Below are positions 1 to 11,747 of a stretch of 64,000 nucleotides of DNA, one piece after another. The notes beneath the pieces are model-generated. The model worked only from the letters and a program-made list of their open reading frames with translations. It was not told where the DNA came from and ran no database searches. The stretch covers positions 797,695,119 through 797,759,118 of the forward strand of contig CM062805.1 of assembly GCA_031772625.1 (NCBI GenBank), in the 5' to 3' direction. Origin of the DNA: Pinus tabuliformis (lineage: Eukaryota > Streptophyta > Pinopsida > Pinales > Pinaceae). A program made the position numbers and the translations under genes. The first letter of the stretch is position 1; the number at the start of each line of letters is the position of its first letter.

Positions 1-1210
1 CTAATCTATTGTTCTTCATTCTGCTGCCAGTTGCTATACTTCTGCAATCTAATGCCTTCCTCAAATTCATTCTCATGTTGCTGATCATCTCCTTTAAATT
101 GTTGGTCCTTTCCATCTTCATCATGCTGGTTTAATACTTTTGTCTCCTTCATGTCTCTGAGGACATAACTTCCTTGTTGCTCCTGATCTTTCATCTTACC
201 TTCAAATAATCTCTGATTTCAGTATCATATTTATTAATGATGTCTTCCATACCTACAGTCACATCATTAACTGAAGAGTCTAAACATTTACTTAACTCTG
301 TAAATGTTAGAGACATTTCATCCTTATCATACATAGTAATCATATCTTTTTCTTTATTAGGTTCTGAAAGCTTCATTTCTCCTTTAGGTTCCTTGAGCAA
401 TCTTTCCAATAACTCTAATTCCATGTGAAATCTCCCCAGCATTTCATCACAATTTCCATTCTCAGCTTCATCCTTTTCCTGGAAATCCTCCTGAGTTATC
501 ATGTTTTCTGCACTATAATATTGCAATCTTCTTTCATCAATTTCATTAAACAAATTCATTTGTTTACCTTCTTGGAATATCACTATGGCATTTTCATTAG
601 ACTTATGGTCCATATCAACTTCTTCTGACTGTCTTACACCAAACAGAATTTCATCTATGAACTCTTTCTGCTGCAATAAATCAACACCTTCTTCCTATAA
701 AAGGAATTCTCCATCATACTTCACCTCAAGAGCTTCATTCTTGTTTGTGACAGTTTCACCAGACTGTCCATCATCCTTTGCATATCCTGCAAACATACAC
801 AAACTATGAGAATTAAAATCACAAGGCTTCATTGCCTCATCTGCTTCCCCTGTCATCATATCTTCTAATTGTTCTAAACTATGCCAATAGTCCATGAGAT
901 CTTAAACTGATCTCTCATTATCATCTTCACCCAACATTTCACCTTGTTCTGGTCTACAAATGGAAACTTCCATTTCTTCCTCTGCTTCTATGAGGTTTTC
1001 TATCAACCATTTTACATGTTCCTGTTGCAGCCTTCTCTACAACTTAGGCCACTTCACTGGCTTCCTCTTCAAGATCCAACCTTTTCTTTGGTTCTCCTCT
1101 CGCAGCATCACTAACACATCGAGTCTTCCTCTTATCTCAGCCATTTCCTTGTCAATCTCCGCTTGACTCATCTGTTTCCTATGGATTGTTTGAGCATTCT
1201 CCTCATTCAT
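1..1210 (-). pseudogene. Element M: broken acidic leader/gag-like frame
   Basis: Reading leftward from an ATG at 1210, one frame runs to about 191 with three in-frame stops (near 1042, 900 and 693); a frameshift near 191 leads to a further piece ending at 6. The predicted protein is acidic and charged, rich in Glu, Asp, Lys and Met (for example MAEIRGRLDVLV near the start). I see no zinc knuckle, protease or reverse transcriptase motif. Its place directly downstream of an LTR and primer-binding site suggests the leader or gag position of a retrotransposon. The family is not recognised and the element continues beyond the left edge. Confidence 0.45.
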
Positions 1211-1629
1211 CTTATAGCCTTCTTTTGAACCTTACATATGACTTTCCATAGTCATCTTCTCTTCTGTGTGAGCTCTACACCTGCAACCAATCAACTTCCT
1301 TCTAAGTTGATCTCCTCACCAAGCTTCTCCGCTGCCTGGTCTCCAAGTCCTCTTTCCTTAGAACTTGCACTGAGCAATCTTGCTCTCTCTCTCTCGTTGC
1401 TACACTTACTTCTCTTAAGGACCCCTCTATCCCTATCTATTCCAAGCCTCAGCTAGAATAAGGTTCTACTACAATCTCTAAGAATTTCCCAAAAGTTCCT
1501 CTACAATGTCACTGTTGTAGTCTTGTGCCCAACATTGCCATTCATTCAATTGTTGCAACTTTCATACCTTCTGTATCATAAATATTCATAAACAAAACAT
1601 CCTTTTCGCGGGAAAATTTCTTTCTTTCT

Positions 1630-1644
1630 CCTGCTTTGATACCA
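1630..1644 (-). other. Element M primer-binding site
   Basis: The minus strand reads TGGTATCAAAGCAGG, one base off the plant initiator-Met tRNA site TGGTATCAGAGC. It lies four bases inside the LTR end at 1649, as expected for minus-strand DNA priming. Confidence 0.6.
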
Positions 1645-1648
1645 AAAT

Positions 1649-2894
1649 TGACACAGCGGAAATAATGGCTTTTTATAAACCCACGATTAGACCTATAAAA
1701 CCCAAGAATCACCCCTTTTTACACAAAATATAAACCCTTTTCCTATCAGAATCCAAAAGCCTTTGAAAAAGCTTAAAACAATGCTTTTCCCTATCGGGAC
1801 CAAAATGCTCTCGAAAATGTCAAAACAAAGCTTTTTCCCCTTTTTAAAGCGATTCTATATATTATGTTGAAGATCCAGATCTGGCCAATCAGACGGCTTA
1901 GATTGAATCGCAATATCGGCGATCGGGTTTCCAATGGTCCATAACTATCGATGTTATCCCTCGGTGGAGGTCCGATGCGATATCGCTAATCACTATCGGT
2001 GATTTCCATATGCCCGCTTTACAATATACCGCCTCCACTTCAAAATCCGGATGTGATATGTCGCAATCGGAAGTCACAAGATTTTGGGATCAGGCCTTTG
2101 ATATGTGTCAATCCAACTATGCGATGCAATATATATGTCGGACCCGATAAGACCCAAAACTTCCGTGCATAATTTTTCAAGTTCGCTACATGGATACGCT
2201 AAGTGTTTTAGAGCAGTTTCTCTATGTAAATGGCATTCGGCGATGCAACAGGTCAACACACTGGGGTGATGTGATTTGGGTTCTGCGGACCTGATAGCAT
2301 TAAAAACCTCTGTCTAAAAGGATTTGAAGTCCGGATTCTCAATCCAAATGCGTTTTACGCCTGATACTTAGTGTATTTTGGGTTTTCCACTTGCAAGTCC
2401 CAAACGATGGAATGAACTCACCAACAGATCCTTTAACACAACATTTCTATCATAAAAAATGAAAAACACAGGTCAACATCAATATTATCTGAATACAGAG
2501 AAAAAAAATAAGCATTCAAGGCCTCCATGGGCTGGTTATATAATTATGCTCACAACACTAGTTTATTCACAATAAACAAATAACAGAGTCTCGGCATTAG
2601 GCCTAATTACACAAAAAAAGACCTATGTCTAAAAAAATTACAATCCACTCACTATCTCTCTGCTCTCGCTCTACTCACACTCTTTCACTCTCGATTCATT
2701 CCTTTCTCTTTATATACACACATGAACACATAATTACAAATTTGAGGCTGTTTGCCCCTCTCTAGCCTGATTATTCTAATTAGTGGTCTTCTTCCCCTAC
2801 GCTGCCCGTAGGCTTACAATACTCTCGAATCCTCTCTAATCCTCTCGATCCCCTTTTAGAAAAGAAAGGAAACACATATATGCTCTGTCTAACA
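1649..2894 (-). repeat. Element M LTR, minus orientation
   Basis: Boundaries are inferred: the minus strand begins TGTTAGACAGAG at 2894, preceded by the purine-rich GTGGAAGGAAA (polypurine-tract-like), and ends CGCTGTGTCA at 1649, next to the primer-binding site. A TATA-like TATATAAAG lies at about 2709-2717. Length is about 1.25 kb. No second copy is in the window, so the boundaries cannot be checked by pairing. Confidence 0.5.
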
Positions 2895-3043
2895 ATTTCC
2901 TTCCACAAAAGAAGGAATTCACTCTATTCCTAGAAATCATATCCTACTCTAACTAATCAATATAGCTAATTGGCTTGATCTCCACGCAGGGAGGATCACT
3001 TGCCAATTATTCCCAATTCTGTTCAAAATTAGGCAACCCTTAA

Positions 3044-3172
3044 CTACTTACATTTATTTGAAATTAATACAAATTTAACAACCAAGTCTTCCTCCAAACT
3101 TGCATTAGCCACAACATGTGACCACTCCATCACATTGTTGGCTAGGACTAGATGCTCTTGCATCATTATCCA
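3044..3172 (-). pseudogene. Possible gypsy chromodomain remnant beside LTR M
   Basis: A minus-strand frame ending at a stop at 3044 contains VMEWSHVVANASLEEDLVVK. It resembles the C-terminal chromodomain of chromovirus integrases (pattern V-W-S-LP-ATWED-L--KFP). If real, it is the end of a pol gene placed just upstream of a polypurine tract and LTR, so LTR M would be a 3' LTR for sequence on its right while also having a primer-binding site on its left. The match is short and weak and could be chance. Confidence 0.25.
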
Positions 3173-5505
3173 AATAAACACAATGTTTTTGAAATGTGCA
3201 CCCTAATTCACTAAATGATTTATAAATTATGTCAAAACAACATTGAATAAATAGTGTTTCATGATCACAATCATCACTCATATAAAAATGGCACTCCTAA
3301 CTAACACCACGATTATTTTAAGTGTTTTACCCACCATCAACATTGTGTTCTGGATTATGCACAAAACATGCACAAGCAAGAAACAAGTTTACATGGTTAT
3401 ATTTAATTTGCATCTTCCTCTATGTAGCCAATGTATAATTCTTAGCAAAATCGACCATTGATAATATCAAATCATGTGAATACCTCACAAAATTATTGAA
3501 ATGCAAATATTTTCACTTTCCTCTATTAGATGTTTCATATATTATAAATTTGATCATCAATCTTCTTCGAGAAATTTTTTATTCAAAATTTTCCCTAGAG
3601 TAAAATAATCTTTTTGGAGGGTGCATTTGAATAGGGTATAGAATTCCAAGTAGCATATTTATCTCTTGCACTTCTCAATGAGCTCTGACAACCTAGTTTT
3701 ATTAGGATAAATACTAACTAACATTATTAATTTAGCATGCAATTCATATTTTTTCCACTAAAATGTTTATTTTGAACAATTCCTTCCATTTTCATAGTAT
3801 CTTATATATAAAAGCATGAATGATAGAAGTAAGGTCATTTGACCAATATTTGAACCTAAGTTCAAAAAATATCTCATAATACAACTTCAATTCCACACGA
3901 TAATAATAATGATAGATCTCACAAAATACTAATTGGACTAACATGCCACAATTTAAGCTTCACAAATATATTGATAGTATTAATATCATGATTCTTCTAT
4001 TAATGTTTTTGGAAAAAATTAGCATGAGTAATCTCCAATATATGTTTTCCATGTCATTTAAATGTACCTCTTGATACTCTACATTGCATGATGTCCTTTT
4101 CCTTTGGTAAAACACAGACATTTGTCTTCTAAAGCTCTTACACCTTATCCTTGACATCATCTACAAGTCTACCCAAGTAGGGTTATCTATAATTAATCAT
4201 CCAACAAGCAAGTTCATCACTTTCATCTAAATGATCCCTGATTTTTTATGTTTATACAATGTTTTCCTCGTGGTTCCTTATACTTTATCCATTGTTATCA
4301 TCAATTTATCTGTCTAAGTTACTATTTAAACAAAAACTAATGTTAATTCTCTATGAGCAGCCCCAATTTCAGGCATCCATAACTTTTCAAATGAAAAACT
4401 TACCTTGGATGATGTTGTTGATAAATAATTTTACTTTAAATGTGTATCTTAAAAAAATAACACCCAATGATCTAGTTACGCTTCTTAACTTTTTGTTTTA
4501 CTAAGAGTTGCACCTAATATTTGAGTCTGTTTTATAGCTAGTTTATCATCAAAATAGAACTTGATTAAGTGACTTATATCTTCTTGTGTCATACACTCAT
4601 GAATTGTACCATCTATTTCTTGAATTTCTAGTACATTCATGTTCTCCAAAAGACTCAACACTCTGGCTATCAATATAGTTGTTAATTAATTGTGAAATCC
4701 TCAATGGGATATGCTCCAACTCATTGGATGTTAACCCTTCATAATTTAATTAAATATGCACATATGGACAGTTAAATCAATAGAATTACACATAGATTAC
4801 AATTCATGTGATCTATTGAGCACTCAAATTTTCTAGGAATGGCTATTAAATTTGTTTTAAACACTAAGTAATAGGTTGATCTTAAAAAACGCTTTAATGT
4901 TATCAATATCAATGTTTGCTCATTGAAATTATTCCCGCATTATTTGAATATATTTTGTCATTTTCTCATGTGTATAAATGCCATGCTCCTCCCCATTTAT
5001 CAGACATGATTAATCCTCATCACTTTATCCCTTGTCATCTCTCAAGACCCTTTGATCCATTCATGTATACCACATGTAATCTTGGTTTTCTCCATAATTT
5101 CAATTATCATCTTATGAAATGTGATCATGTTTTCTTGGAGGATTTACTTTATTCCTTGTATTTTATCAAGAAGCTTAAAAAATATTATATCTTTCAAACC
5201 TCCTAAAATTCCCTTCATCTATGAGCACCTTTCATTTTGTATTCTTTAATATGATTTTCCACTTTTATTTTACAATGCAAACACTCCTTACCCATTTTCT
5301 CTTTTTTTGGATCTTATGGAAAACATTTTTTCTCCCAATTTGATTAATGAAGCTTCTTGGCGAGAATATAATATAGCCCTTGGTTGACATATGAATTCAT
5401 AAATTGGGATAGCAACCACATTCAAAAGTGAAATTGACTTCTTTAAACTTTTGGACCAAGAGCTAACTCAAACTCGGGTATGAACATTTTGTAAAACTCT
5501 TAATT
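3173..5505. other. Unassigned AT-rich DNA between M and F
   Basis: No credible coding region, RNA gene or LTR pair was found. Short open frames here (3261-3461, 3960-4160, 4259-4504, 4485-4673, 4916-5206) show no domain motifs and have the composition of random AT-rich DNA. It is probably decayed transposon sequence or the DNA into which F inserted. Confidence 0.5.
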
Positions 5506-5938
5506 TGTTGAAAATTGGCAACTAAGGGATAAATTTTCTTGAATAAAATTTAATTTCTGACTATTCTATAGTGACTTTCTAAATATAGAAAGTCATGTCT
5601 ATCATTGCAACCATGACTTTCCAAAATTAGTACGTCACCTTGCTTCAATTGGTAATCATGTATAGATGATGGAAATTCACTTAACTTATCCTTAATCAAT
5701 CTAAATTGATTATTTTTTTAATTTAATCATCAATATTATTATTATTATTATTATTATATTATCTAAAGAGGAATTACATGTCACCTCTCCTATTTGGCAC
5801 TCAATCATGTCACTTCACATCTCTCTCCTTGATGGCAAATTGAACTCTCTCATCCAATGATACATTACTCTCTCTCTCTCTCTCTCTCTTAAAGTATTCA
5901 TTCCTCTCTTTCTCTTTAATGCTCTTATGCACCTCTTA
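5506..5938 (+). repeat. Element F 5' LTR, first part
   Basis: It begins TGTTGAAAATTGGCAACTA, similar to the LTR starts of B and C (TGTTAAAATTGGAAACTA). It contains an ATT microsatellite (about 5734-5760) and a CT run (about 5869-5889). Removing G joins it to 18148-18887, giving an LTR of about 1.17 kb, similar in size to that of B. The start is an inference from the end motif and size. Confidence 0.6.
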
Positions 5939-7125
5939 TGTTGAGAAATCTACAACAACAAGATTAGGTGATTTCTCTATTAATGATAACTACTTGTGAG
6001 TGCTTTCTACTTCAATAGATTAAGATCTTCTTTTAGTTAGATTATTATAGTGTTATTCTTCATCAAACAACTACCAATGTATGAACAATAAAGAGAAAAG
6101 AGACACACAGTGTAGGCTATCATCTAGGGCCAAAACCTCTCCCACTTGAGAGGAAAACCCAAACAAATTCTTCTTCTTATAGTGACTTCAATTGATGAAT
6201 ACCAAGACCATGACCCTTGACCTATTTTCCACTCTAAGACCAAGACACGAAGCTTCCTTGATGAGATCCTTAGTCAACAATAGTCAACCTTCTGATCCTT
6301 CCTCCTTCTCATTTATTCTTCAAGTTTAGCTTCCTTCTGCTTTAAACTGCCTCCTTGAATTAGGTCTGCAATATTCAAGCCTAATTAAAAAAACCTATAT
6401 TCTCCTTTTAGAAAAATTTCCTTGATACCTTTGCTTAGGATAGGGTCTCCTTCTAGCTTGTCTCGACTTCCTTTTGACTTGCCCATCTTCCAATTCGACT
6501 ACCTAAGAGGACTATAATTACTTTGGGCTTCTTCTAAAGCAAATGACCTCTCTCTTCTTTGCATGTGTGACCCAAAACATACCCAAAAACACTCCTAAAG
6601 AATTTGCTCTTCCTTTTCTTTACTTCCTTGGCTATAGGACTATCTTCCTTGACCTTTTCACACTTCTTTTTTCAAACTTGATGATGACCGAAATTCTTAC
6701 TCTAAAATGAGGCCGAGTTGTCTTATTTATAGTTGTTTCCTAGTCAATTAGGCTGACCTGGGTGAGGGTGAGCCGACATGTCTTTGGGAGGAGATCATTT
6801 ATTCCATCTTCAAGCCGACTTGTAGGAGGTGTCTTTTCTTGGTCTTGGAGGGACTTTTTATACATTTAATGACACATACAAAAATCTAACATGCCCAAGA
6901 AGGGTCCTTCATACATGACATTTGACTCAATTTGAATTTTGTGACTAGATGACAAAACCTAAAGGTTCACAATGGGAACCTTAACTAAAATAAAATTCCT
7001 TGATCATGAAACCCATGATTTAGTACTTACAAAAATAATTTTATTTTCTTCTTTTCATCAATTACATAAAGTCACAATTTACACATGTCATTATGAAGAT
7101 CGAACCTAGTTACACTTTTCAACAC
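5939..7125 (-). repeat. Element G 3' LTR
   Basis: It runs from TGTTGAGAAATC to CACTTTTCAACA on the plus strand and aligns along its length with 10357-10424 plus 17013-18147. Examples of the match are the AGACACACAGTGTAGGCTATCA region near 6105 against the copy near 17115. Confidence 0.85.
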
Positions 7126-7720
7126 TCCCTCTTAACTAGGGAGGTATTCATAATGGTACTTTTTCATTCCCAATCTGAATAATTCTCATAAGAAGAGTCA
7201 AATTGGTAACTCATCTGTTTAACATAATATCAACCAGCATTGTCGCATAGCAAGGCCTTGAATAACAACTCTATATTTTCACAAGATCTGAGCTCAATGC
7301 TAGTAAGACCAATGATGTATAGACACCCTCATCATTGTCTCTCTCAGAACATACCCCACCCGAGTTCTCAGGGTGTTTCCACCAGGACTATTCTTATCTT
7401 GGATTCCCATTCCTCAAAGAATATCGGTCCTCTACAACTAGTCTTATCTTTGATGCCCTAACTCATCCTCAAAGAGTATCAAATGCCAGATGTTTACCCA
7501 ATCCTCCATTTTGTCTTCCCAAGTGAAGACAAGAATGATTTGTCTATCTCTCCCTCTTAATTAGGGAGGACATATATATTCCAATAAAGGAATGTACTCA
7601 TTCCTACGGAAGGAATGTACCTAAGCTCCCTCTTGGCTTAGGAATTTTGTTTCCAAGTTTCTTCTAAGTAGGAAGCTTATTTGCAAGCTCCCTCTTAATT
7701 AGGGACCTACAGCAGCTCCT
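7126..7720 (-). repeat. Element G polypurine tract and inverted-repeat cluster
   Basis: Next to the LTR is CTCCCTCTTAACTAGGGAG, a 6-bp stem whose purine arm would be the polypurine tract in element sense. Variants recur near 7550 (TCCCTCTTAATTAGGGAGG) and near 7690. Other perfect inverted repeats are CAATGATG...CATCATTG (about 7308-7336), GTCTTC-CCAAGT-GAAGAC (about 7513-7530), CATTCCT-ACGGA-AGGAATG (about 7599-7617) and CTAAGC...GCTTAG (about 7621-7640). No coding frame is seen. Confidence 0.55.
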
Positions 7721-9010
7721 CAGGTGGAGATGATGGGACAACTAGCTACTTGAAGAACTCCTCCTCACCATGGCATGAACTTCTTTTCGTTATTCGAGAG
7801 TCTTCATGGTTTGGGACTTATTCATAGGGCACAAACCATCCATCACTTTCATCCATGATTTAGTCATGTCATCATTGGAAAGTGATCCATCGGTCTATAT
7901 TTGGCCTTCCTTCATGCCATCTTTCCTTAAGTATATTTCATCCTACTACATGGGAATCGGTGGTGGAAGATATGCATAGATATTCCCTTGGTAGTCCTGC
8001 ATAAGCCCATCCAGATATTTGTTCAAAAATAAGAAATGAATGCTTAAATCAAAATTACCTTTGTGGTGGTCTTTCATCATGACATCTTCTATTTTGCATC
8101 AGCATCCTGCATATATCTCTCCCAAAGATATATATTGTCAAGGGTCTCTTTCTTTTTCAGACTTCATTAGAGTCTACATATCTTTCATGGAGATATTATA
8201 GTCGGATCTCTTGGTCTTTGTATGTTGATTTCCTTTTCCATTGTTGCATATCCCATGATCTCTTCCTTCCTTTCTTCACACATTACATTCCCAGGAATTT
8301 CCAATCATAATTCCTTCAATTGTTTTCAACCACCTCATATTACATATGAGGACATATTATGTTGATTTCATCCAGTGAATATGTGACCCATGCATTCTTG
8401 CATCCCTTCAAAGGAGGAGATCCTTTCTTTTGATTACGCTCAAAAGATAGAGCATTGATTCATGGTACCTGCAACCATATGATATGACTCTACAATATCG
8501 AATGTAAGCATACATATCTCATTTTCCTTTATGTCATCTAGACTTTCTTTAGCAGCTTCCTTGATTTAAAGAACTTCAATCCCTTGATCTGCTTCACTTA
8601 TTTTGTCATCATACCATCATCTCATGAATTCCACAAGTTGGATTTCTTTGATGAAACACTTGCTTCCCCTCTTGATCAGTGAACCTTGCAATGAATATTC
8701 CATCAAAGAATCTTGAGAATCTAAAGTATCCCCATCCAGCAGATGTTTCCTTTTGACAAATGTATGATGAGCCTTGTACTAGATGAAACTTTTCTTTCTT
8801 TTCCATAAGTTCTACCTATGTTACAAATGAGGTTTTAAATAGCTATATCCTTCCATAGTTGACCTCCATAGATTTCAATTTCAACCATCTTTCATGCTTC
8901 TCTATGATGATGTCCCGAGCTCTTTATTTCAATTCTTTTATGATGCCATGATGCATCCCATCATTTTTTTTAGTGAATCATGATAGCCATATCTTACGAA
9001 CAAAGACTCA
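7721..9010 (-). other. Element G internal region without recognised coding
   Basis: Minus-strand frames are short (best 8609-8806) and have no copia pol motif: no DSG protease, no integrase zinc finger and no YVDD. It may be filler sequence of a non-autonomous element or pol decayed beyond reading. Confidence 0.4.
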
Positions 9011-9899
9011 GAAACTATGAAAACAGCTTAGGTGAGGAAGACTATCCCAGTCATAATTGAGATCTCTTACTTCCTCTTTCTTGGACTTCTTCTTTTCAAC
9101 TTCTTCCACTTCTTCGGTGATATGGGCTTCTTCTCTTCCCCTTTTTTTATTTTCCTTCTTGATATTAGAACAATCTCTTTTGTAGTGCCCATTATCTTAA
9201 CACCCATAGAATTGAATCTTAGCCATGTTCCTTTTATTTTTCCGAGAACTAGACTTTCCAAATTTTCCCTTTCTTCTTGTCATTGTAGCATAAGCTTGAT
9301 TTTGCTCACCTGCTCCCACATCAGTTTTGGCCTTTAGTCTAGATTCTTCAATCCTTCATAGTGACCATAGATCCTGGAATGGAGTAGCTTCTTCATTCCC
9401 ATAAATAATTGAAGTAAAGTTACCCCACTCCTCTGATAGTTCATTTAGTACAACTGTAGTCATTTCTCTATCAGACATGACTTCACCTTATTCTTGAAGT
9501 TAATCCCTAATTTCAGATATCCTCATGAAGTATGAGGTTATTCCATCTTCCCTTGACATCTTCAACTTGTAAAGTTCTTTCCTTAATGAGATGACTTCTG
9601 CAGCAGTGCTTATGGAATACAAATCTACTAGTTTGTCATAGATTTCTTTTGAAGTTTCGAATTTAGATACATATGGGATGAGAGGATACTTGATGGATTC
9701 TATGATAATCCTTTAAACCCTAACTTCCCCTTTCATATATTTTTGCAACAGCTTGAGCATATTCCTTTCCTAGTTTAGTGATAGATCCTTTGACATGTTC
9801 CATATCCTCATTTTCAATGAGATTCAGATATGTCATTTTCTTCCATGCAAGATAGTTTGAAGCCACAACCAATTTGTTGCTTTCCTCGCGCAAAGACAT
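9011..9899 (-). pseudogene. Element G gag (UBN2-type copia capsid), degenerate
   Basis: From an ATG at 9899 reading leftward there are typical copia gag segments: a start like SNYLAWKK, then FETSKEIYDKLVDLYS, ISLRKELYKLKM and a DREMTTVVLNELSEEWG segment before a basic stretch. A damaged CCHC zinc knuckle follows near 9190-9205: the second cysteine is replaced by a stop, while GHYKRDC is kept. At least four stops and some frameshifts break it. Gag would form the virus-like particle and bind the element RNA. Its 3' neighbour is non-coding rather than pol. Confidence 0.75.
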
Positions 9900-10342
9900 T
9901 TTGATAGAACATAATTATACTGACTTGATAGGTCATAGGATGATCATTTATCCCACAGAGAGGGAGATCCCTTAGATCCTTTGATGGTGGTGTCTTTGTT
10001 GATGAAGATCAATGATAACTTCTTGATGATGTCTTCTATGGTAAGGACCTTTCTTCAACAAGAGAGAGATCGCCTTGGAATCTTGATGAAAACGTCCTTG
10101 GTTTTTATTTTCTAGGAAGGAACTTGATGTATAAGTCCTTCAACTTGAGCAGGGTCTTTGTGGTCTCTTGAGATGACTTGATGATTCCAAGACTTCTTGT
10201 TGGTGTAGGCTTTCTTTAATCTAGTGTTATGATTCTTCCTTTGTATATCTTGACTTTAAGATGTTCTTCTCTTTTATTCCCTCCTCAAGATTTGATCCTT
10301 GGGTGTCCCTTGATAAGATTCCCTTCCTTGACTTAGTCACCT

Positions 10343-10356
10343 TAACTCTAATATCA
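10343..10356 (-). other. Element G degenerate primer-binding site
   Basis: The minus strand reads TGATATTAGAG immediately next to the LTR end at 10357. This is the initiator-Met site TGGTATCAGAG with two G-to-A/C-to-T type changes. Confidence 0.6.
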
Positions 10357-10424
10357 TGTTGAGAAATATAGGGCATCAAGATTAGGCGATTTCTCTATTA
10401 ATGATAATTTCTTGTGAGTGCTTT
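10357..10424 (-). repeat. Element G 5' LTR, first fragment
   Basis: The 68 bases match 5939-6008 of the other G LTR. Homology stops exactly where B inserted and resumes at 17013. Confidence 0.85.
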
Positions 10425-11657
10425 TGTTAAAATTGGAAACTAGGGCAAAACTTCATGTGGGTCATCTTATTCATGGCTGATAATATTTTTATTAGATTCC
10501 TCTCGTCAAGAGGTGTAGGATTGATATAAATATCATCCGATTCCGATAAGTATTCATGGATATATGAACTTATTTTGATTATGGAATTATTATCAAGCTG
10601 ACCTACAACTCATGTAGGCTCAGAAGCCCAACAGTCGCATCTATTCAAACACCAAAATTGTGTATAAATACAGGAGGACTTTTCCTCATTTGGACTCACT
10701 CATCTCATCACATCTCTCTCTACTGCGCAGAAAATAGTCTCTTCTCTACTGCGCAGAAAAGGGTCTCTCCCTCAAACATGTGAAGCCAGAAGCTGCTGAA
10801 ACTGAAGCTGCAACTGCAGAAGTAAAGATTGACCTGCGTGGACTAGAAGATCTCCTCATCTGAACTACGTTGTAGGTTCATCTAAACCTCCTCTAAAAGC
10901 TGCAACTTTTGGTAGTGGAATCAAGTCAATTCGACGGACGGTTTGCAAGATATCCACTGCCCTAGTTTGAAGCCGGAAGTTGCTAAAACTGCAGCTGCAA
11001 CTCAAAAGTAAATATTGACCTACGTGGACTAGAAGATCTCCTCATATGAATTGTGTTGTAGGTTCATCTGAAACTCCTCTGAAAGCCGCAACTTTTGGTG
11101 GTGGAATCAAGTCAATCCGATGGACGATTTGCAAGATATCGACTGCCCTAGTTTGAAGCCGGAAGCTGCCGAAACTGAAGCTGCAACTGCAGAAGTAAAG
11201 TTTGACCTGCGTGGACTAGCATATCTCCTCATCTAAACTACGCTATAGGTTCATATGAACCTCCTCTAGAAGCCACAACTTTTGGTTATGGAATCAAGCC
11301 GATCCGATGGTCAGTTTGTGAGATATCGTCTGCCCTAGTTTGATGATGAAGCCGCTAATGCTGATGCTACTGATCTAGGGTTTGCTACTACTGATATGAA
11401 TCAGATTTATTCTACTATTTCTCTCTGTTGAATTATTGAAGATAAAAGAAGATTTGATCAAAGGGTTTCCCCACACATTGTGGGGTTTTTCCCTGGCTAG
11501 CCGCCACATCTTATGTCTCTTGTCTTGGCCTGTTTTCTGTCGATCGTTTAATGTTCTATCTGCACTTTACTTTATGTACATGTGATTGCTAATCTATGGA
11601 ATATAATAAGGAAAATAAGTAAACTTTTATAAGCATAGAACATACCATAACTTAACA
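10425..11657 (+). repeat. Element B 5' LTR
   Basis: The 1233-bp LTR has a TATA box TATAAAT at 10663-10669, so U3 is about 240 bp. Downstream lie tandem copies of a ~185-bp unit (see 10779-11335). The end AACTTAACA abuts the primer-binding site TGGTATCAGAGC. Confidence 0.9.
10779..11335 (+). repeat. ~185-bp tandem repeat in R/U5 of LTR B
   Basis: Three adjacent units start at about 10783, 10971 and 11154 with TGAAGCCGGAAGCTGC-type sequence and run through GATTGACCTGCGTGGACTAG and GGTTCATCTGAAC to GACTGCCCTAGTTTGA. A partial fourth begins near 11340. The same array is in the other LTR at about 16136-16690, so it predates this insertion. Confidence 0.8.
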
Positions 11658-11669
11658 TGGTATCAGAGC
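11658..11669 (+). other. Element B primer-binding site
   Basis: TGGTATCAGAGC follows the LTR directly and is complementary to the 3' end of plant initiator-Met tRNA. Confidence 0.9.
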
Positions 11670-11747
11670 TGAGATGAAGACAAAGCCCGAGCAAGAGCAA
11701 GAGCAATCACCGAAGAGAAGATTGGCAAGGCTATCCTAAAAAGAACG

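Noticed and set aside
3960-4160. Minus-strand frame with RCKSFRRQMSVFYQRKR resembling an integrase or RT scrap
   Set aside because: No catalytic motif and no consistent neighbour pieces. Similarity is too weak to call.
4485-4673. Small acidic minus-strand protein MIARVLSLLENMNVLEIQEI
   Set aside because: 62 codons in AT-rich DNA without motif, neighbours or conservation. Likely chance.
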